Of a stretch of DNA of 64,000 nt, positions 54,558-62,517 are shown in pieces. Positions within the stretch are counted from its first letter, which is position 1. Every line of letters starts with the position of its first letter. The notes under the pieces are model-generated. The model worked only from the letters and a program-made list of their open reading frames with translations. It searched no databases and was not told the origin of the DNA. The position numbers and the translations under genes were made by a program. This DNA comes from an uncultured Flavobacteriaceae bacterium. Its GTDB lineage: Bacteria > Bacteroidota > Bacteroidia > Flavobacteriales > Flavobacteriaceae. The stretch is from assembly GCA_934675205.1 (NCBI GenBank), contig CAKUPQ010000003.1, forward strand, positions 1 through 64,000, written 5' to 3'.

Positions 54558-55625
54558 ATGAAACGAAAAATACTAATAATAGCTCCTTGTTTGGCTATGG
54601 GAGGGATGGAAAGAGCCTCGGTAAATGTAGCCAATGCTTTGTGTGAACAAGGCATAGACGTTATTTTTATTTCTCTATTCAAAAAAGAACATTTTTTTAA
54701 ACTTCACGCCCCTATTGTTTTAGAAGAACCGATTGGATTCAATACTAAAAAGCTTTCAATGCTAAAAAGCATAATTTGGCTGAGAAGATGTATAAAAAAA
54801 CATAAACCCGATAGTGTACTTGTATTTAATAAGTTTTATGGAGCCATTTCGGCATTTGCTATGGTAGGTATTTCCACACCATTTTTTATATCAGAAAGGT
54901 CAAGTCCTTTATTTGTTTGGAAACAGCCTTTTAAACTTATTAATAGATTAGGATATCTTTTGCGTTCTCCGGAAGGTGTTATTGCTCAAACTTCTATTGC
55001 AGCACAGTATCAGCAACAGTATTATAAGAAATCAAAAATAAAGGTAATCCCTAATATGTTGAGGGAAGTAACCCTATATCCTGAAATAGAACGGCAGCAG
55101 GTTATTTTAGAAGTAGGCAGATTGGGAGACCATTTAAAGGGTTTAGATTTGCTTATTGAAAGTTTTGCATTGGTAAAAAACAAACAATGGGAATTACATA
55201 TTGCAGGGGGAGACGAAGAGGGTACTGATTTGAAAGAACAAGCAAAAAGATTAGGTGTTTTTGACAGAATTAAGTTTCTTGGAAAAGTTCAAGATATTGA
55301 TAAATATTATGCACAAGCTGGAATTTATGTAATTCCTTCAAGAAGTGAAGGCTTTCCCAATGCCTTGACAGAAGCTATGGCTGCCGGATGTGCGTGTGTT
55401 GCTTTTGATTTTATAGCAGGACCGAGAGACATTATTGAAGACGGGGTATCGGGAATTATTGTTGAAAACGGAAATATATCAAAAATGGCTGAAACAATAG
55501 ATTGGTTAATAGAACATCCTGAAAAACGAATGCAATTGGGGCAGTCGGCTAAAATGATTAAAGACAGGTTAGACCAGAAAATAATTATGAATGAAATTTT
55601 AGAATTTTTAGATTTAAAAGTATGA
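54558..55625 (+). CDS. Glycosyltransferase family 4
   Basis: A 355-residue GT-B enzyme. The N-terminus ILIIAPCLAMGGMERASVNVA is the typical GT4 Gly-rich opening. The C-terminal donor domain shows EVGRLGDHLKGLDLLIESF, SRSEGFPNALTEAMAAG (E-x7-E) and IAGPRDIIEDGVSG, resembling GalNAc transferases of the PglH/PglA type. It adds one residue of the repeat unit. It overlaps the next gene by 4 nt. Confidence 0.92.
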   Translation: MKRKILIIAPCLAMGGMERASVNVANALCEQGIDVIFISLFKKEHFFKLHAPIVLEEPIGFNTKKLSMLKSIIWLRRCIKKHKPDSVLVFNKFYGAISAFAMVGISTPFFISERSSPLFVWKQPFKLINRLGYLLRSPEGVIAQTSIAAQYQQQYYKKSKIKVIPNMLREVTLYPEIERQQVILEVGRLGDHLKGLDLLIESFALVKNKQWELHIAGGDEEGTDLKEQAKRLGVFDRIKFLGKVQDIDKYYAQAGIYVIPSRSEGFPNALTEAMAAGCACVAFDFIAGPRDIIEDGVSGIIVENGNISKMAETIDWLIEHPEKRMQLGQSAKMIKDRLDQKIIMNEILEFLDLKV

Positions 55626-56626
55626 AAGACTATCCCTTGATATCAATAATTATTCCAGTATATAACGCTGAAAATTACTTGTCGCAATGCGTTGAAAGTA
55701 TTCTTGAGCAAACCTATGAAAATATAGAAATTATATTGGTTAACGATGAATCTAAAGATAATTCTGGTTTACTATGTGATAATTTCAAGCAAAAAAGCGA
55801 TAAAGTAAAAGTTATCCATAAAAAGAATGAAGGAGCAGCACTTACAAGAAACAAAGGGCTTTTAGAAGCAAAAGGAGAATGGATTATTTTTCAGGATGCC
55901 GATGATTTTTGGGATGATAAAAACGGATTGAAAGATTTGATGGATTATTATAATTCCGTTGATTATGAAGTGGATTTAGTCTTTTTTAATTACAAAAGAT
56001 ACTTTCAAAACAGTGATATATATATGGATAGACCTAATTTTCACGAGATTTTGATGACTACTATTGATAAAGATGCAAAAGTAAAACAGCTGTTTTTAAA
56101 TTCATTTATTCCAGCTCCACCTTGGGGAAAATTAATTAAAAAGGAATTGTTGGCAGCAAATGAAATTTATTTTCCAAATTTAAGAAGCTCAGAAGATATT
56201 CCATGGTTTATTCAACTTATTCAAAAGTCGACCAATTTTAGTTTTGTAAATACACGATTTCATGTTTACAGAAAGCAAGTAACCGATTCGTTAACGTATG
56301 CTTTCAACAAGAAAAAATATGATACATTATTTGATATTGTAAATAATGAGAGCATAAAAGCACTAGAAACAAAAGATAAAGTTAACCATACTTATATTAT
56401 GTCATTTTTGGCATACCAATATTTGATTTTGCTGTCAATGTCAGTGAATTTCAATTTTAAAACTTTTTTGGCAGAACAAAAGAGATTGAAAAAATTATCA
56501 TGGTTATTAAAATATAACGAGATAAAAAAAGTGAAACAAATTCAAAAGTTGAGGAGATTTTTACCTCAGTCGGTAGTTTCTTATGCCTTACATTATTATG
56601 CAAAACAGATTGTTAATAAAAAATAA
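55622..56626 (+). CDS. Glycosyltransferase family 2
   Basis: A 334-residue GT-A enzyme. ISIIIPVYNAENYLSQCVES and ILVNDESKDNSG are the nucleotide-binding parts, ALTRNKGLLEAKGEWI follows, and FQDADDFWDD is the metal-binding DxD region. The C-terminal third is helical and basic, as expected for membrane association. ATG start in a 4-nt overlap with the GT4 gene. Confidence 0.93.
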   Translation: MKDYPLISIIIPVYNAENYLSQCVESILEQTYENIEIILVNDESKDNSGLLCDNFKQKSDKVKVIHKKNEGAALTRNKGLLEAKGEWIIFQDADDFWDDKNGLKDLMDYYNSVDYEVDLVFFNYKRYFQNSDIYMDRPNFHEILMTTIDKDAKVKQLFLNSFIPAPPWGKLIKKELLAANEIYFPNLRSSEDIPWFIQLIQKSTNFSFVNTRFHVYRKQVTDSLTYAFNKKKYDTLFDIVNNESIKALETKDKVNHTYIMSFLAYQYLILLSMSVNFNFKTFLAEQKRLKKLSWLLKYNEIKKVKQIQKLRRFLPQSVVSYALHYYAKQIVNKK

Positions 56627-56635
56627 TTCATTCAA

Positions 56636-57721
56636 ATGATTAAAATAGCGTTACTTGGAGATGTTGCTTTTTTTGGTAAATATTGTGTCAATAACAACCC
56701 CGATGTCTATTCTTATTTCAGTAAAGTGAAACAAGAATTGTCAAAATTTGATTATGTAATTGCAAATTTTGAAACACCTTTTCGAGATAAAAAAGCCAAA
56801 AGTTTTGGAAGTAAATCGGCTTATATCGGAGCAGATTTTGAGAATATTGAATTGCTGAAATACTTAGGTGTCAATGTCGTTAACTTGTCAAATAACCATA
56901 TTTTTGATTATGGTGTAGATTCGTTTAAAGAGACGATAAGAATTTTAAAAGAAAATGATATTTTATATTTTGGAACACATGGTCAACCTGATTTGATTAT
57001 CCAAAAAGACGATACAAAAATCTATCTGAATGGTTATTGCTGTTATTCAACCAATCCTATGGGATTGGGAAAAAACGGAATAAACGAATATAATTTTGCC
57101 GAAGTTAAGAAGCAATTAGAATTGAACCAATCAAAAGAAATAAACTCTATCTTCAGTGTACATGCTGGACAAGAACATGTAAATTTCCCAAATTATGATC
57201 ATCTATTCTTAGCAAGAGAATTGTCAAAAGTTGCTCCTTATGTTTACTATGGTCATCATCCTCATGTTTTGCAAGGTGTTGAGTTAAGTAAAGGATCAGT
57301 TTTGGCTCACAGTTTAGGGAATTTTTGTTTTGATGATGTTTATACCGAATTGTCAAAAGAACCATTAATTAAGCAAACAGATAACAATAAAAGTTCTGTT
57401 ATTCTTGGATTAGAATACAACAATAATGTTTTACAAAATCATTTCACAGTTCCTATTTATCTTGGAGATAATGAAATGATTCTTGGAACAGAATTAATTT
57501 CGGAAAATCTAAAAAAATATACAGATTTTTTGACAACCGAAAAAACGGAGTACATAAATTTCAGAAACGGACTTTTTACCGATTATATTTTGGAAAGAAA
57601 AAAACTCCGAAATTTAAAATGGTATTTGAAGCGACTAAGATGGAAATCGGTTATGATGATATTAAATTCTAGAAGCAACCAAAAAAAATATTACAATAAC
57701 GTTAAACAGTTTGTTAAATAA
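56636..57721 (+). CDS. CapA-family metallophosphoesterase-fold protein, copy 2
   Basis: A 361-residue paralogue of the gene at 51530. Motifs appear in the same order: IALLGDVAFFGKY, ANFETPF, NLSNNHIFDYG, VHAGQEHVNFPN, YYGHHPHVLQGVEL and AHSLGNFCFDD. Like copy 1 it lacks a membrane anchor. It ends with a basic tail (KWYLKRLRWKS). It starts 9 nt after the GT2 gene and 14 nt before the second ATP-grasp gene, so the CapA/ATP-grasp order is the same in both copies. Confidence 0.86.
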   Translation: MIKIALLGDVAFFGKYCVNNNPDVYSYFSKVKQELSKFDYVIANFETPFRDKKAKSFGSKSAYIGADFENIELLKYLGVNVVNLSNNHIFDYGVDSFKETIRILKENDILYFGTHGQPDLIIQKDDTKIYLNGYCCYSTNPMGLGKNGINEYNFAEVKKQLELNQSKEINSIFSVHAGQEHVNFPNYDHLFLARELSKVAPYVYYGHHPHVLQGVELSKGSVLAHSLGNFCFDDVYTELSKEPLIKQTDNNKSSVILGLEYNNNVLQNHFTVPIYLGDNEMILGTELISENLKKYTDFLTTEKTEYINFRNGLFTDYILERKKLRNLKWYLKRLRWKSVMMILNSRSNQKKYYNNVKQFVK

Positions 57722-57735
57722 TCTTTACAATATTT

Positions 57736-58788
57736 ATGAAGATAGCTATAATTTATAATTCAAAAAGTACAACACATTCAGGTTCTTGGGCTATTCCATG
57801 GAAAGAATATTGCGATGAGAATAATGTAGAATATGAAATGGTGGACGAAGCCAAGTTAAATTTAATTGACCATCTTTTACAATTTAATCTTGTTCTATGG
57901 CATTTTTCAGGATTCAATTATGCTCACATGATGTTTTCCAGAAGTATTTTGTATTCATTACAAAGTGCTGGTGTTGAGGTTTTTCCAGGTTATAACGAAG
58001 CTTGGCATTTTGATGATAAAGTAGCAGAGTCTTTTTTACTTCAATCAATAGGTGCATCAATTCCAAAATACTTCTTTTTTATGGATAAAGAAGAAGCAAT
58101 AAAATGGACAAATAATGGTGCAGATTTTCCAATTGTTGCAAAACTAAAAAATGGTTCGGGTTCACACAATGTGAAAATAATGAACAATAAAAATGATGCT
58201 AAAAATTATATTGAAAAGATGTTTTCAACGGGATATGAAAGTAATCCAAGCATTGTTTTTAAAAGTACATCAAATTTAAAATCAGCAAAATCATTAAACG
58301 TTTTATTTAAAAGAGTAAAAAGAATACCGGAATTTCTAAGGAATTATAGCAAATCAAAATTATTTCCTAACGAAAAAAATTATGTGTATTTTCAAGAGTT
58401 TATTCAAAATGATGGATTCGATTTGAAAGTTGTTGTAATTGGAGATAAATTGAGTTTTATAGCAAGAAATGTTAGAAAAGGAGATTTTCGAGCATCTGGT
58501 GGCGGAGATTTATTTTATGATAAAAGCTTGATAACGCAGCAAATTATAGATTCTGCTTTTGAAGTTTGTGACAAGTTAAAAATCAAATGTATGGGATTTG
58601 ATTATGTAGTCGATAAAACAAACGGTTTAGGTAAAATTGTTGAAATGAGTTACGGTTTTTCAAGTCAAGCATTATTAGAATCAGGTGGATATTTTGATCG
58701 TCAAGGAAATTGGTTTGATACAGAACTAAATGTTCCTCATGAAGTTATAAAATCATTTCAAAATTCAATTGCTTCAAAAAAAGAATAG
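57736..58788 (+). CDS. ATP-grasp ligase (RimK-like), copy 2
   Basis: A 350-residue paralogue of the gene at 52639. The small N-terminal domain (MKIAIIYNSKSTTHSGSW, VLWHFSGFNYAHMM, AWHFDDKVAESFLL) and the ATP-grasp domain (FPIVAKLKNGSGSHNV, YFQEFIQNDGFDLKV, FRASGGG, VEMSYGF) align throughout. The usual final metal-binding Asn is replaced here (E-M-S-Y against E-I-N-Y in copy 1), which could alter activity. An amide-bond-forming ligase is expected; the substrate is unknown. Confidence 0.84.
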   Translation: MKIAIIYNSKSTTHSGSWAIPWKEYCDENNVEYEMVDEAKLNLIDHLLQFNLVLWHFSGFNYAHMMFSRSILYSLQSAGVEVFPGYNEAWHFDDKVAESFLLQSIGASIPKYFFFMDKEEAIKWTNNGADFPIVAKLKNGSGSHNVKIMNNKNDAKNYIEKMFSTGYESNPSIVFKSTSNLKSAKSLNVLFKRVKRIPEFLRNYSKSKLFPNEKNYVYFQEFIQNDGFDLKVVVIGDKLSFIARNVRKGDFRASGGGDLFYDKSLITQQIIDSAFEVCDKLKIKCMGFDYVVDKTNGLGKIVEMSYGFSSQALLESGGYFDRQGNWFDTELNVPHEVIKSFQNSIASKKE

Positions 58789-58878
58789 TTGGTGCCAAAT
58801 AATAGAAATAAAAAACTTGTTTTAGGTGGTAGTTCTAGATTATTAGATAGGCAAAAACAAGGTGGTTTAAAGCAATAA
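58789..58878 (+). other. 30-codon in-frame extension after the ATP-grasp stop codon
   Basis: Directly after the TAG of the ATP-grasp gene the same frame stays open for 29 codons (LVPNNRNKKLVLGGSSRLLD, then RQKQGGLKQ) to a TAA. It begins with TTG GTG and has no ATG. It may be a remnant of a deleted gene or chance; I recognise no family. Confidence 0.25.
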
Positions 58879-58882
58879 TTTT

Positions 58883-60076
58883 ATGAAGAGGCATAAAGTC
58901 ATAAGAATTACAACGGTTCCCATATCAATGAATAAGATACTTGTTGGACAATTAGCATATCTTAATCAGTTTTATGAGGTGATTGGTGTATCGAGTTTTG
59001 TTGAAAAAGATTTTCAAGAAATTGAAGAACGAGAGGGTATTCGTATGATAGATATTCCAATGGTACGAACTATTAATTTTAGAAAAGATATAATAGCATT
59101 AAAAAGATTGGTTGAACTTTTTAAAAAGGAAAAACCAGACATAGTGCATACCCATACACCTAAAGCAGGTTTATTAGGAATGATTGCATCCAAAATTGCA
59201 GGAGTTCCGGTTAGGTTACATACTGTGGGTGGTATGCCGTTAATGGAGATAAAAGGCATAAAACTAAAGATACTTCGTCAAACAGAAAAGTTGACCTATA
59301 AATTAGCCCATAGAATTTATCCTAATTCAACCGGATTAGCGACATATATTATTGAAAATGATTTTACAAGCCTTGAAAAGATAAAAGTAATTGCCAATGG
59401 TAGTTCAAATGGGATTGATTTGGAATATTATAAAAGTGATTTTTTCAACTCCGTTGAAAAGGCAAATGCACTTAGAGAAAGTTTAGGGTATTCAAAATCA
59501 GATTTTATTTTTTGTTTTATAGGTCGATTAGCAAAAGAAAAAGGTATTGAGGAATTAGTTGAAGCTTTTCTTAAACTTAAACAGGAAATGCCGATTTCAA
59601 AGATAAAATTATTATTAATTGGAACTTTGGAGCAGGTAAACGGACCTGTTTCTGAGGAAACGGTTACGTTTATCAATAATTCAGAGGATATAAAGTTTCC
59701 GGGCCGAACAGATGACGTAAGGTTATATCTACAAATGATTGATGTTTTAATTTTGCCAACCTACAGAGAAGGTTTCCCAAATATACTTTTACAAGCTGGT
59801 GCTATGAGTGTACCTGTTATTGCAACAGATATTAATGGTTGTAACGAGATAATTGACCCTAACAAAAACGGATTGCTGATAAAAGTTAAGGATACTACAG
59901 ATTTGTATGAGAAAATGAAATATATGTATGAAGAAGAACAGGTAAGAATAGATTTTGGAAAAGCAATCAGAAAGAAAGTTGAACAAAAATTTAACAATAA
60001 GTTAGTTTGGGGTAGTATAAAAGAGGAATACGATTATTGGATTAATTTTATAACAACACAAAAATGCAAACAATAA
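58883..60076 (+). CDS. Glycosyltransferase family 4
   Basis: A 397-residue GT-B enzyme. The N-terminal domain has VIRITTVPISMNKILVGQL, KPDIVHTHTPKAGLLGMIAS and RLHTVGGMP. The C-terminal domain has FIGRLAKEKGIEELVEAF, PTYREGFPNILLQAGAMSVP and ATDINGCNEII. This form is common next to PglC-type sugar transferases, where it adds the second sugar. It overlaps the next gene by 13 nt. Confidence 0.92.
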   Translation: MKRHKVIRITTVPISMNKILVGQLAYLNQFYEVIGVSSFVEKDFQEIEEREGIRMIDIPMVRTINFRKDIIALKRLVELFKKEKPDIVHTHTPKAGLLGMIASKIAGVPVRLHTVGGMPLMEIKGIKLKILRQTEKLTYKLAHRIYPNSTGLATYIIENDFTSLEKIKVIANGSSNGIDLEYYKSDFFNSVEKANALRESLGYSKSDFIFCFIGRLAKEKGIEELVEAFLKLKQEMPISKIKLLLIGTLEQVNGPVSEETVTFINNSEDIKFPGRTDDVRLYLQMIDVLILPTYREGFPNILLQAGAMSVPVIATDINGCNEIIDPNKNGLLIKVKDTTDLYEKMKYMYEEEQVRIDFGKAIRKKVEQKFNNKLVWGSIKEEYDYWINFITTQKCKQ

Positions 60077-61074
60077 CCAGAACAAAATATTTTTTGTATT
60101 ATTTAAAAGAACTTGATTACAAACAGTTTTCAAAGTTTTTAAACTATACCGCAGTATTAACAGGGAAATCCAAATTTTCGATTCTTTTGGATATGATAAA
60201 ATCCTGTTATAAATACAATATTGGTATAATGGACTACTTTATATTTCGGTTTTTTGAAAAAAATGATGTTGAAAGGTCGCAATGGGTTGGTACCGGTTAT
60301 AAATATGAATTTGATTTAAAAACAAACCCCAAGAGTACCCGTTCTGTTTTAGAAAATAAATTAGAATTCTATAAAGTTTACAAAGATTTTATTTCTCATC
60401 CTTATTGCAGGATAGAAGATATTAAAAAGAATAATACAGAAGCCAAAGCTGTTTTAGAAAATAAAACAGGAAAGTTAGTCTTGAAAGATTCGTTAGGTCA
60501 GTGTGGATATGGTGTTGAAGTAGTAAACTCAGAAGATTATTCAATGGAAAAATTAGCTGTTTATATGGCATCTAAAGGATACGATATGGCAGAATCATTT
60601 ATTCAACAACACGATAAAATTAATGAACTGTCCTCTACGGGATTAAACACGATACGAATGTTTACGGTTATCAATAATAGTGGAGGTGTGGATTTTATCG
60701 GTGCTCGAATGAGAGTTAGTGTTAATAGCCACGTTGATAATTTAGCTTCCGGAAATATAGCCTGCCCGATTGATATTGAAACCGGAAAAATTTCAGGACC
60801 GGGAGTTTTTAGTGACATTACTAAAGAAGATGTTACACATCATCCTGTAACAGGGGTTGAGCTAATTGATTTTCAAATTCCTATGTGGAATGAAATTATT
60901 AAATTAACAGAAAAAATAGCTTTGCATTATCCTCAAAACAGAGGAGTAGGTTGGGACATAGCACTTACAAATGATGGTGTGGATTTTATTGAAGGAAACC
61001 ATAATTGGTGCAAAATTCTATGGCAGTTACCGGTTAAGAAAGGTTTGAAAGAAATTTTAGAGAAGTATAATTAA
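60064..61074 (+). CDS. Sugar-transfer-associated ATP-grasp protein (ATPgrasp_ST-like)
   Basis: A 336-residue protein of the ATP-grasp subfamily found with sugar transferases. ATP-binding parts are GKLVLKDSLGQCGYGVEVV, FIQQHDKINELSSTGLNTIR and FIGARMRVSVNSHVDNLASG. Metal-binding residues are in GWDIALTNDGVDFIEGNHN (D, E and N). It differs from the two RimK-like copies in lacking the HFDDKV N-terminal domain. The 13-nt overlap with the GT4 gene and the 8-nt gap to the PglC-like gene place it at the initiating end of the pathway. Its reaction is unknown; amide ligation is inferred from the fold. Confidence 0.85.
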   Translation: MQTITRTKYFLYYLKELDYKQFSKFLNYTAVLTGKSKFSILLDMIKSCYKYNIGIMDYFIFRFFEKNDVERSQWVGTGYKYEFDLKTNPKSTRSVLENKLEFYKVYKDFISHPYCRIEDIKKNNTEAKAVLENKTGKLVLKDSLGQCGYGVEVVNSEDYSMEKLAVYMASKGYDMAESFIQQHDKINELSSTGLNTIRMFTVINNSGGVDFIGARMRVSVNSHVDNLASGNIACPIDIETGKISGPGVFSDITKEDVTHHPVTGVELIDFQIPMWNEIIKLTEKIALHYPQNRGVGWDIALTNDGVDFIEGNHNWCKILWQLPVKKGLKEILEKYN

Positions 61075-61082
61075 AATACTAA

Positions 61083-61694
61083 ATGGATAGCTACAAAAAT
61101 TTTATTAAACGTTTTTTTGATTTTTCAATTGCGTTAGTTGGCTTAATCTGTTTATTACCAGTTTTTATAGTGGTAATCATTGGATTGTTTTTTGCTAATC
61201 AGGGAAAGCCGTTTTTTTTTCAGGAACGACCGGGTAAAGACGAACGTATTTTCAAAATCATCAAGTTCAAGACGATGAACGACAAAAAAGATAAGGACGG
61301 AAATTTATTACCCGATGCAGAACGTTTAACCAAAATCGGTAGCTTTGTAAGGAAAACATCTTTAGATGAAATTCCACAGCTAATCAATGTACTAAAGGGA
61401 GATATGTCATTAATAGGACCAAGACCTTTACGAACCTATTATTTGCCATTGTATAGTCCGGAACAAAAGAAGAGACACGATGTTCGGCCGGGAATTACAG
61501 GTTGGGCTCAGGTTAACGGAAGAAATGCTATTTCTTGGACAAAAAAGTTTGAATATGATGTATGGTATGTAGATAATTTTAGTTTTGGACTGGATATAAA
61601 AATCTTGTTTTTAACTTTTAAAAAGGTGTTCAAACGAGAGGGAATTTCAAAAGAAGGGTTTGTTACAACAGAGGCTTTCAATGGTCATAATTAG
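61083..61694 (+). CDS. PglC-type phosphoglycosyltransferase (initiating sugar transferase)
   Basis: A 203-residue monotopic enzyme that transfers a sugar phosphate to undecaprenyl phosphate, starting the repeat unit. A single N-terminal reentrant hydrophobic segment ([19 protein letters not shown]) is followed by [18 protein letters not shown], the catalytic Asp-Glu dyad in [25 protein letters not shown] and [14 protein letters not shown]. The short form is typical of PglC-like enzymes that use UDP-diNAcBac or related sugars. Confidence 0.93.
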   Translation: MDSYKNFIKRFFDFSIALVGLICLLPVFIVVIIGLFFANQGKPFFFQERPGKDERIFKIIKFKTMNDKKDKDGNLLPDAERLTKIGSFVRKTSLDEIPQLINVLKGDMSLIGPRPLRTYYLPLYSPEQKKRHDVRPGITGWAQVNGRNAISWTKKFEYDVWYVDNFSFGLDIKILFLTFKKVFKREGISKEGFVTTEAFNGHN

Positions 61695-61709
61695 TATTTT
61701 TTTTAAATT

Positions 61710-62336
61710 ATGGAGTTATATATAATCGGAGCAGGAGATGTTGGAGGATTCATTGCTTATCATTCTCAAGAAATGGGGAGTTATGAAGTAAAAGGATTTT
61801 TAGACGATGATCAAACGAAAAGAAATCAAACTTGTTACGGGCTTCCTGTAATAGGAAATGTAGATACACTTTTAGATATTCAGACATCTTTTGCGGTAGC
61901 CATTGCTATCGCAAACCCAATTACAAAAAAAAGAATAGCTGAAAAGCTGAAAAGCCAGTCTAATATAATCTTCCCGAATTTTATTCATCCGACAGTTTGG
62001 ATAGGACAAAAAGTCACAATGGGACAAGGCTGTATAATATATCCCGGTACTACGATTAATTATGAAACGATATTAGGCAATTTTGTAACCATCAATATGA
62101 ATGTAGCTGTAGGGCATAATTGTCAATTTTCAGATTACACAACCCTTTCTCCCGGAGTAAATTGTGGTGGGTTTACAGTTATAGAAGAAAGAAGTTTTTT
62201 AGGTATTGGAGCTACTACTATACAGTCTGTAAAAGTAGGTAAAGAAACGAACGTCGGAGCAGGAGCGGTTATCATCAAAGATGTTCCTGACGGAGCAACG
62301 GTAGTCGGCAATCCGGGAAGAATTATTAAACCCTAA
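61710..62336 (+). CDS. PglD/NeuD-family sugar acetyltransferase
   Basis: A 208-residue enzyme with an N-terminal Rossmann-like sugar-binding domain (LYIIGAGDVGGFIAYHSQ, FLDDD) and a C-terminal left-handed beta-helix (VTMGQGCIIYPGTTINYETI). The catalytic His is in NVAVGHNCQFSDY, and it ends ATVVGNPGRIIKP. PglD acetylates the 4-amino group of UDP-4-amino-4,6-dideoxy sugars. The partner aminotransferase (PglE) and dehydratase (PglF) are not in this window, so the amino-sugar donor must come from elsewhere or the substrate differs. Confidence 0.9.
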   Translation: MELYIIGAGDVGGFIAYHSQEMGSYEVKGFLDDDQTKRNQTCYGLPVIGNVDTLLDIQTSFAVAIAIANPITKKRIAEKLKSQSNIIFPNFIHPTVWIGQKVTMGQGCIIYPGTTINYETILGNFVTINMNVAVGHNCQFSDYTTLSPGVNCGGFTVIEERSFLGIGATTIQSVKVGKETNVGAGAVIIKDVPDGATVVGNPGRIIKP

Positions 62337-62363
62337 CTTTTCCAAAGTTTTAGACTGTGAAAA

Positions 62364-62495
62364 TATTTCAAAATTCATCTCTTGTAATTTCAAAATTCAC
62401 CCTTTGCAATTTCAAAATTCATCTCTTGTAATTTCAAATTTCAAATATAACAATTTCAAATTTTATCCCTTGTAATTTCAAAATTAGTTATACAT
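62364..62495 (+). repeat. Six tandem 22-bp repeats upstream of the AAA/DUF4143 gene
   Basis: Six exact 22-bp periods begin at 62364, 62386, 62408, 62430, 62452 and 62474. The consensus is AATTTCAAAATTCATCYCTTGT; the first nine bases are conserved in nearly every unit. The array runs into the promoter of the next gene. Confidence 0.9.
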
Positions 62496-62498
62496 TTG
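62470..62498 (+). promoter_or_regulatory. Promoter of the AAA/DUF4143 gene
   Basis: TTG (62470-62472) is followed after 18 nt by TACATTTG (62491-62498), a full -33/-7 arrangement. The ATG at 62518 is 19 nt downstream. The -33 TTG lies in the last part of a 22-bp repeat unit. Confidence 0.6.
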
Positions 62499-62517
62499 TA
62501 TTGAAATTCAATGCACT

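Noticed and set aside
62364-62495. 22-bp repeats as a CRISPR array
   Set aside because: Units abut without unique spacers and the sequence is AT-rich simple repeat; no cas genes nearby.
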